Shown one piece after another: positions 34,403 to 46,761 of a DNA stretch of 64,000 nt. Positions within the stretch are counted from its first letter, which is position 1, and each line of letters starts with the position of its first letter. A program made the position numbers and the translations under genes. The notes below the pieces were generated by a model. The model ran no database searches. It had not been told where the DNA came from and worked only from the letters and a program-made list of their open reading frames with translations. Source of the stretch: Polytrichum commune (lineage: Eukaryota > Streptophyta > Polytrichopsida > Polytrichales > Polytrichaceae). The stretch is from assembly GCA_950295325.1 (NCBI GenBank), contig OX485803.1, positions 8,186,001-8,250,000 of the forward strand. The letters are read 5' to 3'.

Positions 34403-34595
34403 CATTGAGTGGTCATATAGGTCTTTCCGATCATGTTTACTATTGAGCCTAATATGATCAACATGTTATCAACACATAGTCCAATCTCTTCTGAACACAT
34501 GTTTTTAGTCTTCATTCTTAGATCCACATACTACTCAAATATAGGTGTCTAATTTATTGTGATGTTCGATTAAGGTATGTCTACCTTATAGGATG
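34211..34595 (+). repeat. Dispersed repeat family D1, full-length copy
   Basis: Collinear with the copy at 5049-5402 from GTGTGTTATTTGGATTATTT to AAATATAGGTGTCTAATTTA and TATGTCTACCTTAT. Confidence 0.8.
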
Positions 34596-36261
34596 TTATT
34601 TGTTCAAGCCTTCACACCAGCTCCAAGTAGGCACCGAAAATATATTGAACATGAAAAGTGTTGTCTACAAAACAAACAACTCCCAATCAGGAACTCCGTG
34701 GAATTCAAGAACGCCTCTAATGTATGTTGAATTTAACACTTAAAACTTGGCTTTGAAATTGCAATAGCCATGTTAGAACTTAGGGGTTCGGTAAAAACTT
34801 GCATAGGTTTATGGTTGGTTCATCCAACTTTAATCTAAGAATATTAATTTGGAATTTTTTATTAAAAAAATCTAATTTTTATAGTCATCTCTAAAACAAG
34901 AAATATCCGAGCAATAAGTGCTTTCGAAATTTTCCACCTTCGACTCACATGGCACCCATGAATCCATGAATCCATGAACACCTACACAATCATGGTAGAG
35001 GTGCCCAAAATTCCAAAGTGCTAATTCTATCCCCCTAAAGTTCACCCATTGACAACACATGTGAACTCTACATATGTCACTTAGGAACCCAACTAACTCG
35101 GGACATCACTTGCATTATCTAGAGTCTCAAGGGTGATGGATTTAAAGGCACGTATGCGACTATGATGGATCCTTATGTTTCTCAATGACACTATCTCATT
35201 ACATCAAGGAGAAAATTAAAAATAAAACCTCATATGTGGCATTGATGATTAAATATTTTTGCATCCAAAAACACACAATTTATTTATTTGAAATAAAAAA
35301 TCAATCAAATTAATGTCATCTATTGATTAGAAAAGTGCACTTGAGGAATAAGTTTGAATGTAAATAAGAAAACTTTTGACACATTAGCTAAAATGAAACC
35401 AAAACATTGAACTGCAGTTTCATTTGTTAAACTAAACACATACTTTAAAATAATATATTCGTTGAGATATTTTTTATTTTTTTACCAACATTGCCAAGAC
35501 ATTATATGCATCACTTGATTTGAGAAAATCCAACATTTCTCAATGGTTATAGTAGAACATCAAACAAGCCCCAAAACATCTCTTGCTTATCTTCTCAAAA
35601 ACTTGCCCACGTGCAAATATCATACTCAACTTAGGTTGAATCAAGGTAGAGAGGGCGGTGATTCCGAAAATTTAAGCATAGAGTAGTAGAGTATACATAC
35701 CTATTTCTAATAACTTAAGCAATTTCGCATAATTGTAGTATGACTTTGATAGTGGGGTGATTTTTCACAAGTCTACAAGTTGATGTCACATCACAATTTA
35801 TTTCCAATTAATGAAATTACTGTAATTTTTTTAAAATGAAAGATTCCATTCCTACCCATATTTATAGCATAGTTCATCTTATTTCCAATAACTTCAAACG
35901 AAAACTTGTGTACAATCAGTGTCCTTTTCAAGGAACCCAAATCCTTCTCCTTTTAATTTACTTACTTTTTCCATCACGTTGAATGTGAAGGCTACATGTG
36001 TGATTCTTCATGATTTTTCCCATCGTGTTAGATAATGGTGGCTACATGTGTGGAACTTCACGACTTGAGGGGACTCTATATAGTAAGGTTGGGAGGGGGG
36101 GGGGGTAATCGGAAATGGGTCTATCTAATTCACATATATTGAACACATTGATGCCACTGAGGAATGTTATGAAAGTCTATTCATTTGAGTGAAGGCAAAT
36201 GCTTATTGTGCTATTTTCTTTGGGTTGCCACTACATGTGATATAGAGAGAGATGAGGTGAA
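34596..36261. other. Intergenic, no gene seen
   Basis: Contains a diverged two-copy repeat near 35968-36060 (GGCTACATGTGTG twice) and an 11-G tract at 36095-36105. Confidence 0.45.
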
Positions 36262-36600
36262 GTCCGCCACTAAGGTAGACGTACCTAATTCTCAACACAA
36301 TATTCATCAAGAGATCTATATAGAGTGGTACATATGTGGTATATACGTGTGGCCCTCAAAATGGACACCGAAAGAAATGCATTCAAAAGAGATTGGACTA
36401 CGTGCTCAAAACATGCTAACCATTCTAGGCTCAACACTCATCATGATTGAAGAGATCTATGTGACCATTGAAGAGCACGAGAACCTTCACTTTGACAATG
36501 AATAGGATATGCATATAATGAGCTCCATTAAAAGTATGAAACAAACGACTACGATGAGCACGACTTGGATTTGGTAATCATCTCGCACGAATTGCGCGAT
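36262..36600 (-). repeat. Dispersed repeat family D1, full-length minus-strand copy
   Basis: GAGATTGGACTACGTGCTCA, ACCATTCTAGGCTCAA, GACCATTGAAGAG, CTTCACTTTGACAATGAATA and GATTTGGTAATCATCTC are reverse complements of the ordered landmarks at 5110-5310. The 106-codon plus-strand frame at 36185-36505 overlaps it and is not taken as a gene. Confidence 0.8.
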
Positions 36601-36629
36601 ATAAGAAAAGAAAAGAAAAGAAAAGAAAG
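36601..36629. repeat. (AAAAG)n microsatellite
   Basis: About five AAAAG units. Confidence 0.9.
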
Positions 36630-36715
36630 ATAACTCCCGTATCAAGATACCGGTGTGAATGTGAGCCCGTTAACCTAATGTTGATCACGGTTATCCGTGA
36701 TGCAACTCAAGGTAT
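36630..36715 (+). repeat. Dispersed repeat, pair with 56262-56345
   Basis: Shared order: CCCGTATCAAGATACC / CCCGTATTCAGGTACC, GAATGTGAGCCCGTTA / GAATGTGAGTCCGTTA, TCACGGTTATCCGTGATG / TCACGGTTAACCATGATA. Confidence 0.65.
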
Positions 36716-37499
36716 TTTGCCTATGTGCAGTTGCGTGGTATAACCTACAAAAAAGCGAGTGCAAAGAGAAATGAGTCCAAAGAACACACGTCTACCTTAT
36801 CTACATACACACCCGCACACAGAAGAATGATGCATTGGGGGCGGGCGGGCAGTGGATGAAGTGACCAACAACAAGAAATGGGCATCGATGGAAAGAAGAA
36901 GAAGAAGAAGAAGAAGAAGAGTAGGTGTGGGCATGAGAGCGGGCTGCTCCACTATATAATCCAGTACAAATGGTCAAAGGGGGGTGGGGGTGGTCAAATC
37001 CCTCAAACCACATTCGGGGGACTCCAGCTTCTTCTAAGTTGGCAGGAGGTAGCCAGCCATGGAAAATATTGGGTGCAGCAACTACAAGATCTCTCCCCCA
37101 TGTCCCTCACCCTCCTATCGCATGTGCGCCCCGCTGGTGACCCCAAGTACTTTGTAAAAGCAGCTACTTATTTCGGTGGAGGCGGCAGCCTGCTGGATGG
37201 GATGGGAAAGGAAGTGGAATTATAATGCTTCAAGTCACTTACTTTACAGGGGCCCCCTTTCCTTCATGCTCATTATGGATCATGTTATTTGAAGTAACTT
37301 ACAATTCAGCTGCATCGCCACAACTTTTAACACCCCCCCCCCCCCTCTCCCGCCCTCCTTTTACCGCTGCTCACGCTTGCATTCTGTGCAGGGTCCAGAA
37401 AAGGGGAGTGGAGAATAGAAAGCCGCATGACAACAAAACGTAAACACACAACATAAACCCCCCTCCCCGTGGAGCATGCGCACGGGGGCGGGTGGGCGG
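36716..37499. other. Microsatellite-bearing intergenic stretch
   Basis: (GAA)n at 36894-36919 and 13 C at 37333-37345. The 115-codon frame at 36878-37225 begins in the GAA tract and is not supported. Confidence 0.5.
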
Positions 37500-38790
37500 T
37501 GTTTCTAACCGGTTGCTCATTCAAGCGGAGAGCACTTCCAAAAAGGTTCATGTGTGTTCATGGTTATGTGGAAAGCGCTTTTGCTCATAACCTAGTCTAA
37601 TTTTGATTTGTCCATTAGTAACATGCAGGTGATGTCTCGTAAAAACAGTTCACAAAGTTGTTATCATTGCAGCTCGTCATCCAACCTCCTCTCGTCGATA
37701 ATGTAGTCTATGAGTTGTTTCTCATGTTAATCGATTTGGGTACCTAGAATCTATGTCGAGTGGCCGAAAACCAATGCTAACGATTTGTGATCTTTGTAGT
37801 GGTTCAAGTGGAGAGGACTTTCAACAACTTTCATGACTTTTTATCCTCATGTGGGAAGCACTTCTACCATAGCCTAATCCGGTTTGATTTGTCCATCACC
37901 AACATACTGGTCATTTCCCATGATCGGCTTGAGTAGTTGGATGGCTTGTCGCTACCGCTGCAACTTGTCGACCACTTTCTTCTCACTAGTGTTGTGTTCT
38001 ATAACTAGTTGCTCACCTAATCAGAGGCATGCCCTCTGGTTAAATGTGTCCTTGAGTAGACCAATTATGTCCTATAAACAACTCAAGTAGGTAGATATCT
38101 TGTTGTTACTTCCATAGCTCGTCATCTACTCTCCTCTCACTAGAGTTGTAGTCCATAACCAATTGCTCATCCAAGTGGAGTGCACTTCCACCAACTTCCT
38201 TGTGCTTTTCGATCCTTGTACAAAACATTTCATCCACAACTTAATCCGGTTTAATGTATCCCATAGGTAGATCCGTTATGTCCCATAATCAACTCAAGGG
38301 GGCGGATGTCTTCTTGCTTGCCACCACTGTGGCTCATCACCCACTCTCATGTCACCGGTGTCACAACCCATAGTTGGTTGCTCGTCCAGTGGAGAGAACT
38401 TCCAACAACTTTCGTGTCTCACACAAATGCGTGTAGAGCAAGCACTTCATCCATAACAACCGGTTTGTCCATGGACAAACCGATTGTACCCACATAATTG
38501 GATCGCGCATCTAAGAGCATAAGGATAATCATGACTTGTCATTGTTATTCATTCATGGAGGCACAAAGTCATCCATAATCTCCAAGTTTGGTCCACACGC
38601 TCATCAATAATTGCGATTGATAACTAGCTCGAGGAGGTGGATGACTCGCCGCTTCCGCAACTTGTCATCCACTCTCCTCTCAATGGTTATTTAGTCCATA
38701 AACCGGTTGAAACAGTGGACATCTCAATGCTACTCATGCATGCAGTATCATCTCAGCTCCTCATCCATTCTCGTCTCACCGGGTATGGAG
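37500..38790 (+). repeat. Degenerate tandem array, irregular ~150-330 bp spacing
   Basis: The motif GCTCGTCATCCACTCTCCTCTCA (variants) followed by AGTCCATAACCAATTGCTC recurs near 37670, 37959, 38116, 38331, 38661 and, shortened, 38755. Between these lie recurring ACTTCCAACAACTTTC, CACTTCATCCATAAC, CCTAATCCGGTTTGATTTGT and ATGTCCCATAATCAACTCAA. Units are strongly diverged. Confidence 0.75.
38461..38482. repeat. 22-bp perfect palindrome
   Basis: The centre is CCATGG; the outer half-site is CGGTTTGTCC. It lies inside the degenerate array. Confidence 0.9.
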
Positions 38791-40600
38791 CCCGAAATGC
38801 CCACTGCAAACGTTTATTGGTGGATCCAAACACGAAGCCATAGGAGGAGCAGGAGCAGCAGCAGCAGGGCAATGGTACCTTGTGCGAATGAGGTTTGGGC
38901 CACCTTTGGGTGTTTGTCCCCCGTTTGTCGTGTGTTGGGACCACACTGGACGGATGTGCAGTTGATTAAGCATTTTGGGGTTGATTAAGTGTATAAATTT
39001 CGGGGCCCTCTCATCCGTCCTTCCTTCACCGGGCTTACTTAATTACTTGGTTTTGGGGCTGATTAAGTAAGTAAGAGTGGTGGAAGCAAGCAAGCAAGGA
39101 AGGAAGGACGGACGAGTGAGCGAGCGAGAGGGCACCGACTCATGCCACGCATAAGTTCCAACAAAGAATCTTCAACACTGTGTGGGAACAGTGGGACTTG
39201 TTATTAGCGGGCGGGTGGGCTCCATACTACACGAAAGAGTTGATTAGGCCCTAATTGCAGGATTAGTGTCAGCTAGGGCACTGCATGTGCAGCTTAATAC
39301 ACCTACACAGACCAGGTCGTTCCCATTACTTATACGTACGCCCGCGAAAGCCGCTGAGAGATGCCCAGCCTTGTCGTTCTCCTCCTTGTCCGCACGGCCT
39401 TCAAACCCACGGACACAAACCGCACTCACCGTGCACGATCCTCAAATTTTTCGCTCACCAATTAGTCCTGTGGGAGACAACCCTCGAGACATGTATACAT
39501 ATCTACCTCCCTACACGTATGTATTGGGTCAACTCTGCCACTCCACGAATCACTCATTCGACGCATGTTTGGAGCTTTCTCCATTTCAAGGACTCACAAA
39601 CAAATCAGCTTCCCTAGGCTAGCACCACGGGCATTATTACCAATTCAACACATCTAACGAAACTCCTTGCAAACCTTACATATATACCCGACCCCCTCCC
39701 TCCCTCCCGGACAAAGTGTAATTGAAATTTCCAGTGTGCACCAATACAAAGACAATACACGCACACATACAATACTCTCTCTGGTGTGAAGCTTGCCCCA
39801 ATTGCGCTCGTGGCCATAGTATCATGTTATAAACTAGGGACTTGTCATTTGTTCTACATTCAGGGCAGTTGAGTGCGGTCACAAACTCCATGATTCACCA
39901 AAAGGTGGGAATAGGCCTACCAACGAAGAGGTTAGAAGCCACGTCGCACCGACATTTACATTCAGCTCATTCATTCCTCTCTAAGTTTATAATATGTGTT
40001 TGTGCTGCTCACGATGATCTGAATCCCAGCATTCACATTTGGTCATGTGCAATCTTCACAGCTGCAACTGGAAGGGAAGAGTTCAGCAAACGCCATAAAT
40101 TTCTTCATGTGCAAAGAATTTCAACTCAGTTCAGATGAATGTACGAAGGAGAGAATTCGTTGTCGCATGCTCGCACCAAGTGAGGGGTATACAATTTTTG
40201 GAAATCGTGTTAGGGGGGTCCAGTAAAAAAATCCAGCTCTGAAAGTTTTATGGATGATAGATACATCCCAACGATAATATACCCCTCCACTTAATCCAGT
40301 TGTAAGGAGTTCTTGATGATTTCCCTTTCAATTTACATGGCTGCCACGAAATCCTTGGTCCAAGTTGGGGCGTTGTACAACATAACCTAACCAAGTTTTG
40401 AGTAGATTTGGATTTACGCATGAACTTCAAACATAATGAAACTATGTTGATGCATTTCTATTGGTGGCTTTGCTCGTAGAAAAGACAATAACTAATCCTA
40501 GATGTGGACCACATCTCATGTTGTACAACACGACATACCCCCCACATCTTTTCAACACGGCAGCTCAATTCACAATCTAAAAAGGTATATTGAAAATGAG
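38791..40600. other. Intergenic, no gene seen; cruciform-like segment
   Basis: 39006-39130 contains imperfect inverted repeats (GCCCTCTC...CCGTCCTTCCTT against AAGGAAGGACGG...GAGAGGGC, and CTTACTTAATTA against TAAGTAAG) mixed with GCAA, GGAA and GAGC tetranucleotide runs. Overlapping frames of 100-118 codons at 39266-39622 occur in two phases, neither with a motif. Confidence 0.45.
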
Positions 40601-41400
40601 TACGAAGATGTACTAGTCTCACAAGACTGAAACAAAATCCCAAATGCTAACAAATGGCTCACAAACACCAAACCCCACCAGAAATGGTCCAACCTCTTTT
40701 GGGACGCACCATGGATCATGGAATGCACAAATCACACAAGTCCTAAAATTCCGTTACGGCAAATACCTCACCAATTTGCGACCTTTGTACTTTAAAACAA
40801 AATGATAATTGTTTACACCTACTATCATAGTGCACAAACATGCACATAAGTAATTTCTGCATTAACAAACATGACAAAACAATACATGCACTGGCCGACA
40901 CCCCTTTGGCCCACCCCCACAACACAATGCTTTACAATCATTAATGCATGGAATTATAAAGAGAGAACACTAGACAACACCGTCCCCTCATGGCTCCTCC
41001 CATGTGGATGCTACCTCCCTCGTTGGCAATGCCCTGCAAGACTCCGCCTAGGCATATTATGCATCCTATGTACCATACCAATAACAAAACCTCCTTTTAC
41101 GCCAAACCGCAACTTCATAATACAATCCCTGGGATTCTCTCATTGCAGTGGCATATTTCCACATGAAACAACCACTAAAAAACTTCAAAAACATGCTATA
41201 CTCCAACCCTTATTAACAATACAAGGACGGAAGTCAAACCCCCCATCATAATCACAACAAAAATTTGGGGTGTAATATATAAAACAATCATCAACAATCT
41301 TAAAACCCAACCCCAAAATCCACAAACTAATGAAAACCTTCACACAAATTTCTATCCGGTATCTAACACACATCACCCTTAACACCATTTGCAACCACAG
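40601..41400. other. G-poor, A/C-rich stretch, no gene seen
   Basis: The plus strand is conspicuously short of G, especially at 40850-41400, so the minus strand is G/T-rich. The open frames on both strands carry no motif. Confidence 0.5.
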
Positions 41401-42125
41401 TTTTGTATCTCCGTGTTGTGCAATCGCCCAAAAAGGTGTTGAAGCTCATTTTTGACCTCCTTGTAAATTAAGGGTCTAAAACATCAGATTCAATATGTTG
41501 AATGATCCCTATAAGGATCTTAGACCGATTTTCAATATATATATATATATGTGGATGGATTGACTTTAGATGACTAGGTACAATCAATGAGATCAAAAGC
41601 TCCGATGTTTTACACTGTTGGAAGTTTTGAAACCCTTGGAACCTCTAGATAAATACAGTATTAAATAAGTACCAGCTAGCTTGGCCATAATCGAGAGCAT
41701 CAAGTCAAGTGCTATGCAATGACAAAGGCAAAGAAAACAAAAACTCCCCCAAAGTCAAGAGACATCATGTCTAGAAAAGGCTTGGATTCAATCCTTCAAA
41801 CACTTTTGGCTACAATGCTACACTGTTTGCGGTATCTACTGTCACTTCCTATTCAGAGTTGTGCAGTGTTGCTGCTACATTTTACTTAGCATGTAAGCTT
41901 TCCCAACTTCATATTATTGCATCCCTAGTGCCGAGAATCTTGTGAATCCTAAGAGAATCATAAACCCCGTATGTTGGGTCACTTCAGTTATTTTTATTAA
42001 CAAATCGGTTTTTTTAATCTAAAAAAATGAAGCAAACAAGTCAACATGTTTGCCGCGTGGGATCGGCACATGCTTCATCAATTACTACTATGACACCATA
42101 TAACAGCTATTGGATTGATGTATAA
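41401..42125. other. Intergenic with short (AT)n
   Basis: An AT run lies near 41537-41551. No gene recognised. Confidence 0.4.
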
Positions 42126-42608
42126 TTAACATAATCTCTTTGGATAGGATGGTTTCAAACTAGCTAATACTTTACAAGGGCAGAGTGTGGTAGCCTCCGT
42201 GAGATAGAGGCTAATGTCAACTTGATGGTCCAATTCAATGAAAGACTTGAGGCTCCCGAGAACTACATTCTCAAATAATGATGGAAACTTATCTCTAATG
42301 GGGTTGTGTAGGGGACGTTCCAACACAAAATGTGCCTCATTTCCAACTTCATTATAGGAGCAAAAGTGGCATAGTCTCGTATCTCTAGAAATAAGGATAG
42401 TTGACCTTCGTCCAATTTCAGTGGCACATCTATGGTTTGAGGTGGGGTAGCCAACAATGATCTTGCGTTGTGGTGGTGTCAATGGTTGCTTCAAGTACAA
42501 TTCACATTCATATTTGAGAAAAACCTTGTGGTGGAGGTAATCTAGTTTCTTCCCTAAGAAATGGAAAGAGATCCACACTTTAGCCAGAAAAGCCTCCTTG
42601 ATATCATA
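42126..42608 (-). pseudogene. LINE-type retrotransposon, C-terminal zinc-finger fragment
   Basis: A minus-strand open frame of about 160 codons reads KPL-like LTPPQRKIIVGYPTSNHR, then GRRSTILISRDTRLCHFCSY, EAHFVLERPLHNPIRDKFPS and a short tail. The C-x2-C, then HF(V/L)LE.P.(H/Y)N.IR pattern is that of the zinc-finger-like region after the reverse transcriptase of many non-LTR elements. The usual final Cys (ECPL) is Arg here (ERPL), a likely inactivating change. A stop lies just upstream at 42609 and no reverse transcriptase motif was found beyond it, so this is a 5'-truncated relic, the usual fate of LINE copies. The clade was not assigned. Confidence 0.7.
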
Positions 42609-43650
42609 TTATGTTATTTTTTATGTGCTTGAGTTGTCATGGGTTTTGTAGTGAGATAGACCCCATGATGTTTTCCACATGGTTGTCAAATTGTGCTAGG
42701 TGTTAAATCCTTGTTCAACCAGGTGTTGGGAACGTAAGGTTGCTTTACTAACTAACCAAGAGGGGGATAGGTGGGCAAGCCGATGTTGAAAGCCCATAGT
42801 ACGCTTGAGAGTGTATAATTCTATACAAATTCAGCCAACAAATTATGATAAGCACTTGAAGAACGCACTTTGTTGTGAGACATGACAATTAAGCATAAAT
42901 TTTTTAAGTTGAAAATATAACACTAGCCCCTCTTGGAAAAAAAACTTTTAATTTAAAATAAATATCATGCCACATCACATTTACAACATACAATACTTCA
43001 TTCTTAGCCTTTAAAGCATCTCCTTAAAGGTGTCAAATTCTCTTATTGGGCTAAACCATGGTAAAGTGAACAAAATTTCTACCATGTCAGTTTAGAGGTG
43101 CAAGTAGCCAAACTTTGTGGCGCACTAACATACAATATGATATTGCCAAATACTTAAGCTACACACACAAATTTTGAAATGAAGTACTAGGTTTTAGCTC
43201 AAATGCACCACCTGGTTTAGGATTTACTTCATATGTATCTCCATCATACTAATGAGGCACAAATTTTCTATTATGTCGGTTCAACCCATTGGAAGGCTCC
43301 ATGTTCTCAAAAGACATTTTGTATAGAATCAAGACTACTTCCCTTACAATCTGTGAAAATTGTATCATAGTGGAAGGGCATACCACTTTTCTTGTTGACT
43401 TTACCATGCTTTGGCCTTATTATTAAGTTGTAGCGAAACTTTTCAAGACACTCTACATGTGATAATTTGAGGGCATTCATTAACCCTATATTTAAAATCA
43501 AAATCAAATTCAAATTTAAGTGTTTTATGGAACATTGTATTGCAAAAAATTATGATATGCTAAATTTCTTAATATTTTGAACTTCAAGTAGAATATTAAC
43601 CTTTCAAGACAAAACATACCCTTCATTTTAAGTAAACATTTTTTTGATCT
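42609..43650. other. No feature seen
   Basis: AT-rich; no reverse transcriptase motif recognised upstream of the LINE fragment. Confidence 0.4.
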
Positions 43651-46300
43651 TCCTTAAGCAGCCCCCCAAGGCCCACAACATGATTGCCACATACCTTATA
43701 AGAATGTGTGCTCTATGGCTGTAGAGCTCGACTACCTCCACTTGTTCCTAGGGTTGACCGTATCGTAGTGACTAAGATAATCGTCCAAACTAGATGATTA
43801 GAACTACCTACTCTACTAGAAGTCCACTAACATTCTTCCTTAAGTACCCAATTGTGGCTTTCGTCTTGTTGATGACCGGATGTCTTCCATAAGCTCCTCT
43901 ACCTTGTATCTCTAGTGATGAATCCTTTCATACCGTTTGAAGGGTCTCTTGTCTTGATATCTCTTCAAGTGGTTCTCTTCTATTTAATCTTGCTCTTAAT
44001 CTTTTAGTTAACTAGCTTCCTTCGTGTTGTAGAGGTCTTCATGTTTCGTAGTTGTCCCTTTTAACTCAAGGGTTACTTCTTGTACTTGAGGTCATAACTA
44101 CTTCTTCACGCGTGTCAAATATCTTCATGTGTCGTAATTGTCTTCTTCTCTTCTTTTGGGTTTTCAATTGTAGTGATAGAAATCTCCTATATTTGATTCA
44201 TATCAAGTTCCTTCTCCTAATTTTCTTGTGCTAGGCACCAAGTAACCCCGGAACTTTGGTATCGTTGGAGTCTCAATTAACTCTACTACGCTAAGTATCT
44301 TCTTTAAGTAACTAGGTAACTTTCTTCAATTAGTCAAGTAACCGTCTTCTCATGTCCAAGTAACCTTCTTCAATTACTCAAGAAACCTCTCTTAAGTAAC
44401 TTCCTTCATATATCCAAACGGTCGTAAGTTTCTTCAAGTCGCCGAGTACCGAGTAACAAGTAACTCTTTCTTCAAGTGTCAAGTATCCAAGTAACACATA
44501 ACCTTCTTCACGTATCCACGTAACTGTCTTTAATAGTCAAGTGACTTTCTTCAAGTGTTCCATGTAATTGTCTTCAATGGTCATAATACCTTCTTCAAGT
44601 GTTCAAATAATCTTCTTCAAGTGGCCAAGTGACCGTTTCGCGCTTCTTTCCAATACTCTTTCTTCTTTTTATTTCTCGGATTGTCAATCCCACAACAAAT
44701 TATGGATTCGCCACTATCTCATATGCAGTCTATTTTTAGAACATTTGTAATATATCTCAGTCTCAAATATAATTAGATGCTTCTATTTTTAGTATAACCA
44801 CTTTATAATTCAGTCTTGGCTATAATTATATAATGTCTATTTTTAGATCAGTCTCACCACATCTCCGTCTCGGTTACAATTTGACAAAATATACATATTT
44901 AGCACATATATGATATAATTGGCTTCATTTTATTTTTAGCTCAGTCATAATATAACCGATCAATGGTTAAAGTAATATCATCACGTAATCAAATCAAAGT
45001 GAATAAAGAACTCATCGCACTTCATTTCTTGTTCACAACTTCCCGTATTATATTCCAAAAGACATTCAACTTGTGATTAATTAACTTCTTAGATATTGTA
45101 AGGTATATAGAGTTCATTGTTACTTAGTGATAGCCACTTATATCATAGAATAATAATATACTTGTAATTGAAATGATTTGATCATGGGGTTCTTCCAAAT
45201 TATCAATTACCAAGCAACTTTCTTGTATTAGGAGAATTATGTAATAGGAAGGATGAGAGAAATTATGTGAAGGTTAGTTTTCATGCAATAATTGTCTGCA
45301 TACAATTTTGTATTCATCACCTCTCTTTCTTTTCCCCTCTTTCTTCATAGTTGCCTTGTATATCAACCAATCTTCTCACATCTATGATCTCTCAATTTCA
45401 ATTGTTAACATTCGCACATAGAACCTTTCAAGTCTCACTTATTTTTGTAATAATCACTTCGACATAACTCCTATCCACTATCGTGTCTATTCTCACCTCA
45501 TGTGAGTATCTATGATCTCTCAACACTTAACACAATTGCATTTCATTACCTTACGATTCCCTCATCATATGTTTGACTTCATAATCCACTCCTTACATAA
45601 TTGCCTCTCAATTTCTATGTCAAGTTTTCCAAATCATTTTGCTACATAAGCTACCTCTTTCTAACTTATGTATCTATCTCACCTCATGTGAGTTGCTATA
45701 GAACATAGCAAGTGGCATTCACAATCTCTTAACTTAACTATGTCTAAGCTAAAATTTTACTTTGCCTCTACCATGGATAAATTATGAAGAAGGTTGAGCT
45801 TGAAGCTCGTATATTCCAAAATGATAAAGATACAAAGGACCTAGCTCTCATATAGCCTATCGTCGTGAATAAGGTAGGTCTTCCAACTCTAAGCCTAACT
45901 CTATATATAGTAGGAGGAAGCGCCTAACATGTGCCTCCCTCCTATATCCCAATATCTCTTATTTTTCTAAGAAGATGAAGATGACTCTTTCGGACATCCT
46001 CAAAGAGGGCACACATAATTCTCATCTTCTTTTACACTCAAAATCTGGTAGATTATAGCCTAAAATCTACCTATGTATTATCTAGGTATGGGAAGATTCC
46101 TAAGGCTAACCAAGAAGTCATTTCTTGGCCCTTAGTTACTTCCACCTCCGTTTGCCTAACCTATGTGGGCCTACGCGGTTACTTGCCACCTTGAAGCCCA
46201 CTAATCCTAAGTGGCTTGATATGTGACTTACTAATTTTCTAATAGTTCCACTAAGGTTTACTTGCCCCTTACATAACCTACTAGTCTAAATTGGCTTACT
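43651..46300. other. Pyrimidine-rich stretch, no gene seen
   Basis: The plus strand is dominated by CTTC, TCTC and TTCAAG words, most strongly at 43860-44700. A degenerate TCTATTTTTAG...CAGTCTC pattern repeats at 44728-44940. Confidence 0.5.
44290..44640 (+). repeat. Degenerate minisatellite, ~25-35 bp unit
   Basis: About ten irregular units built on CAAGTAAC and CTTCTTCAAGTG, e.g. near 44335, 44362, 44458, 44490, 44540 and 44590. Confidence 0.75.
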
Positions 46301-46514
46301 AATCATGGCCAATTAACCTTACGTAGTATCTTATTTTTACTAATTGGTAACCGGTCCGTTGTATGGCTAAGGTGGTATGTTACCCGCTCCGGCCGATTGA
46401 TGTCCGAGCTTTCTTTTCCATTTCCAATGATTCTCCTTCCTTTGTTGTTTTGAGATTTGTGGTAAACAATGGCTAGCTATAAGAATCCAAGCATTTTCCA
46501 CTCATTTTCATGTC

Positions 46515-46674
46515 GTGACAAAAGAATAATGAGCCATTATAGTCTCTTATTTTAAGGTTGAAATTGATATGTAGTGGGGCCAAATATTAAAGTCGCCTCC
46601 CACTACATATCAAATTCAACCTTAAAATAAACGAAGGTTACAAAGGCTTGGCTCATCATTCTTCCGTTTGTGAC
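46515..46674. mobile_element. Long hairpin / MITE
   Basis: Inner arms 46547-46579 and 46596-46630 are almost perfectly complementary (TTATTTTAAGGTTGAA, TTGATATGTAGTGGG). Outer parts 46515-46536 and 46649-46674 also pair (GTGACAAA, AATGAGCCA). The loop is about 16 nt. Confidence 0.8.
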
Positions 46675-46761
46675 CAAACATTGTTGTGGAGGTCCCTCCT
46701 CAAAAAGGCTGAACAATATTATGAAAACTCTATGAGGACTTGGAACCTCAAGGATTAGGCT

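Noticed and set aside
36185-36505. 106-codon frame
   Set aside because: Antisense reading through a D1 copy; no protein family recognised.
36878-37225. 115-codon frame beginning with a poly-lysine run
   Set aside because: The lysines come from a (GAA)n microsatellite and the rest has no motif.
39266-39622. Two overlapping frames of 110 and 118 codons
   Set aside because: Both are open in the same C-rich, low-stop stretch; neither has a motif, and at most one could be real.
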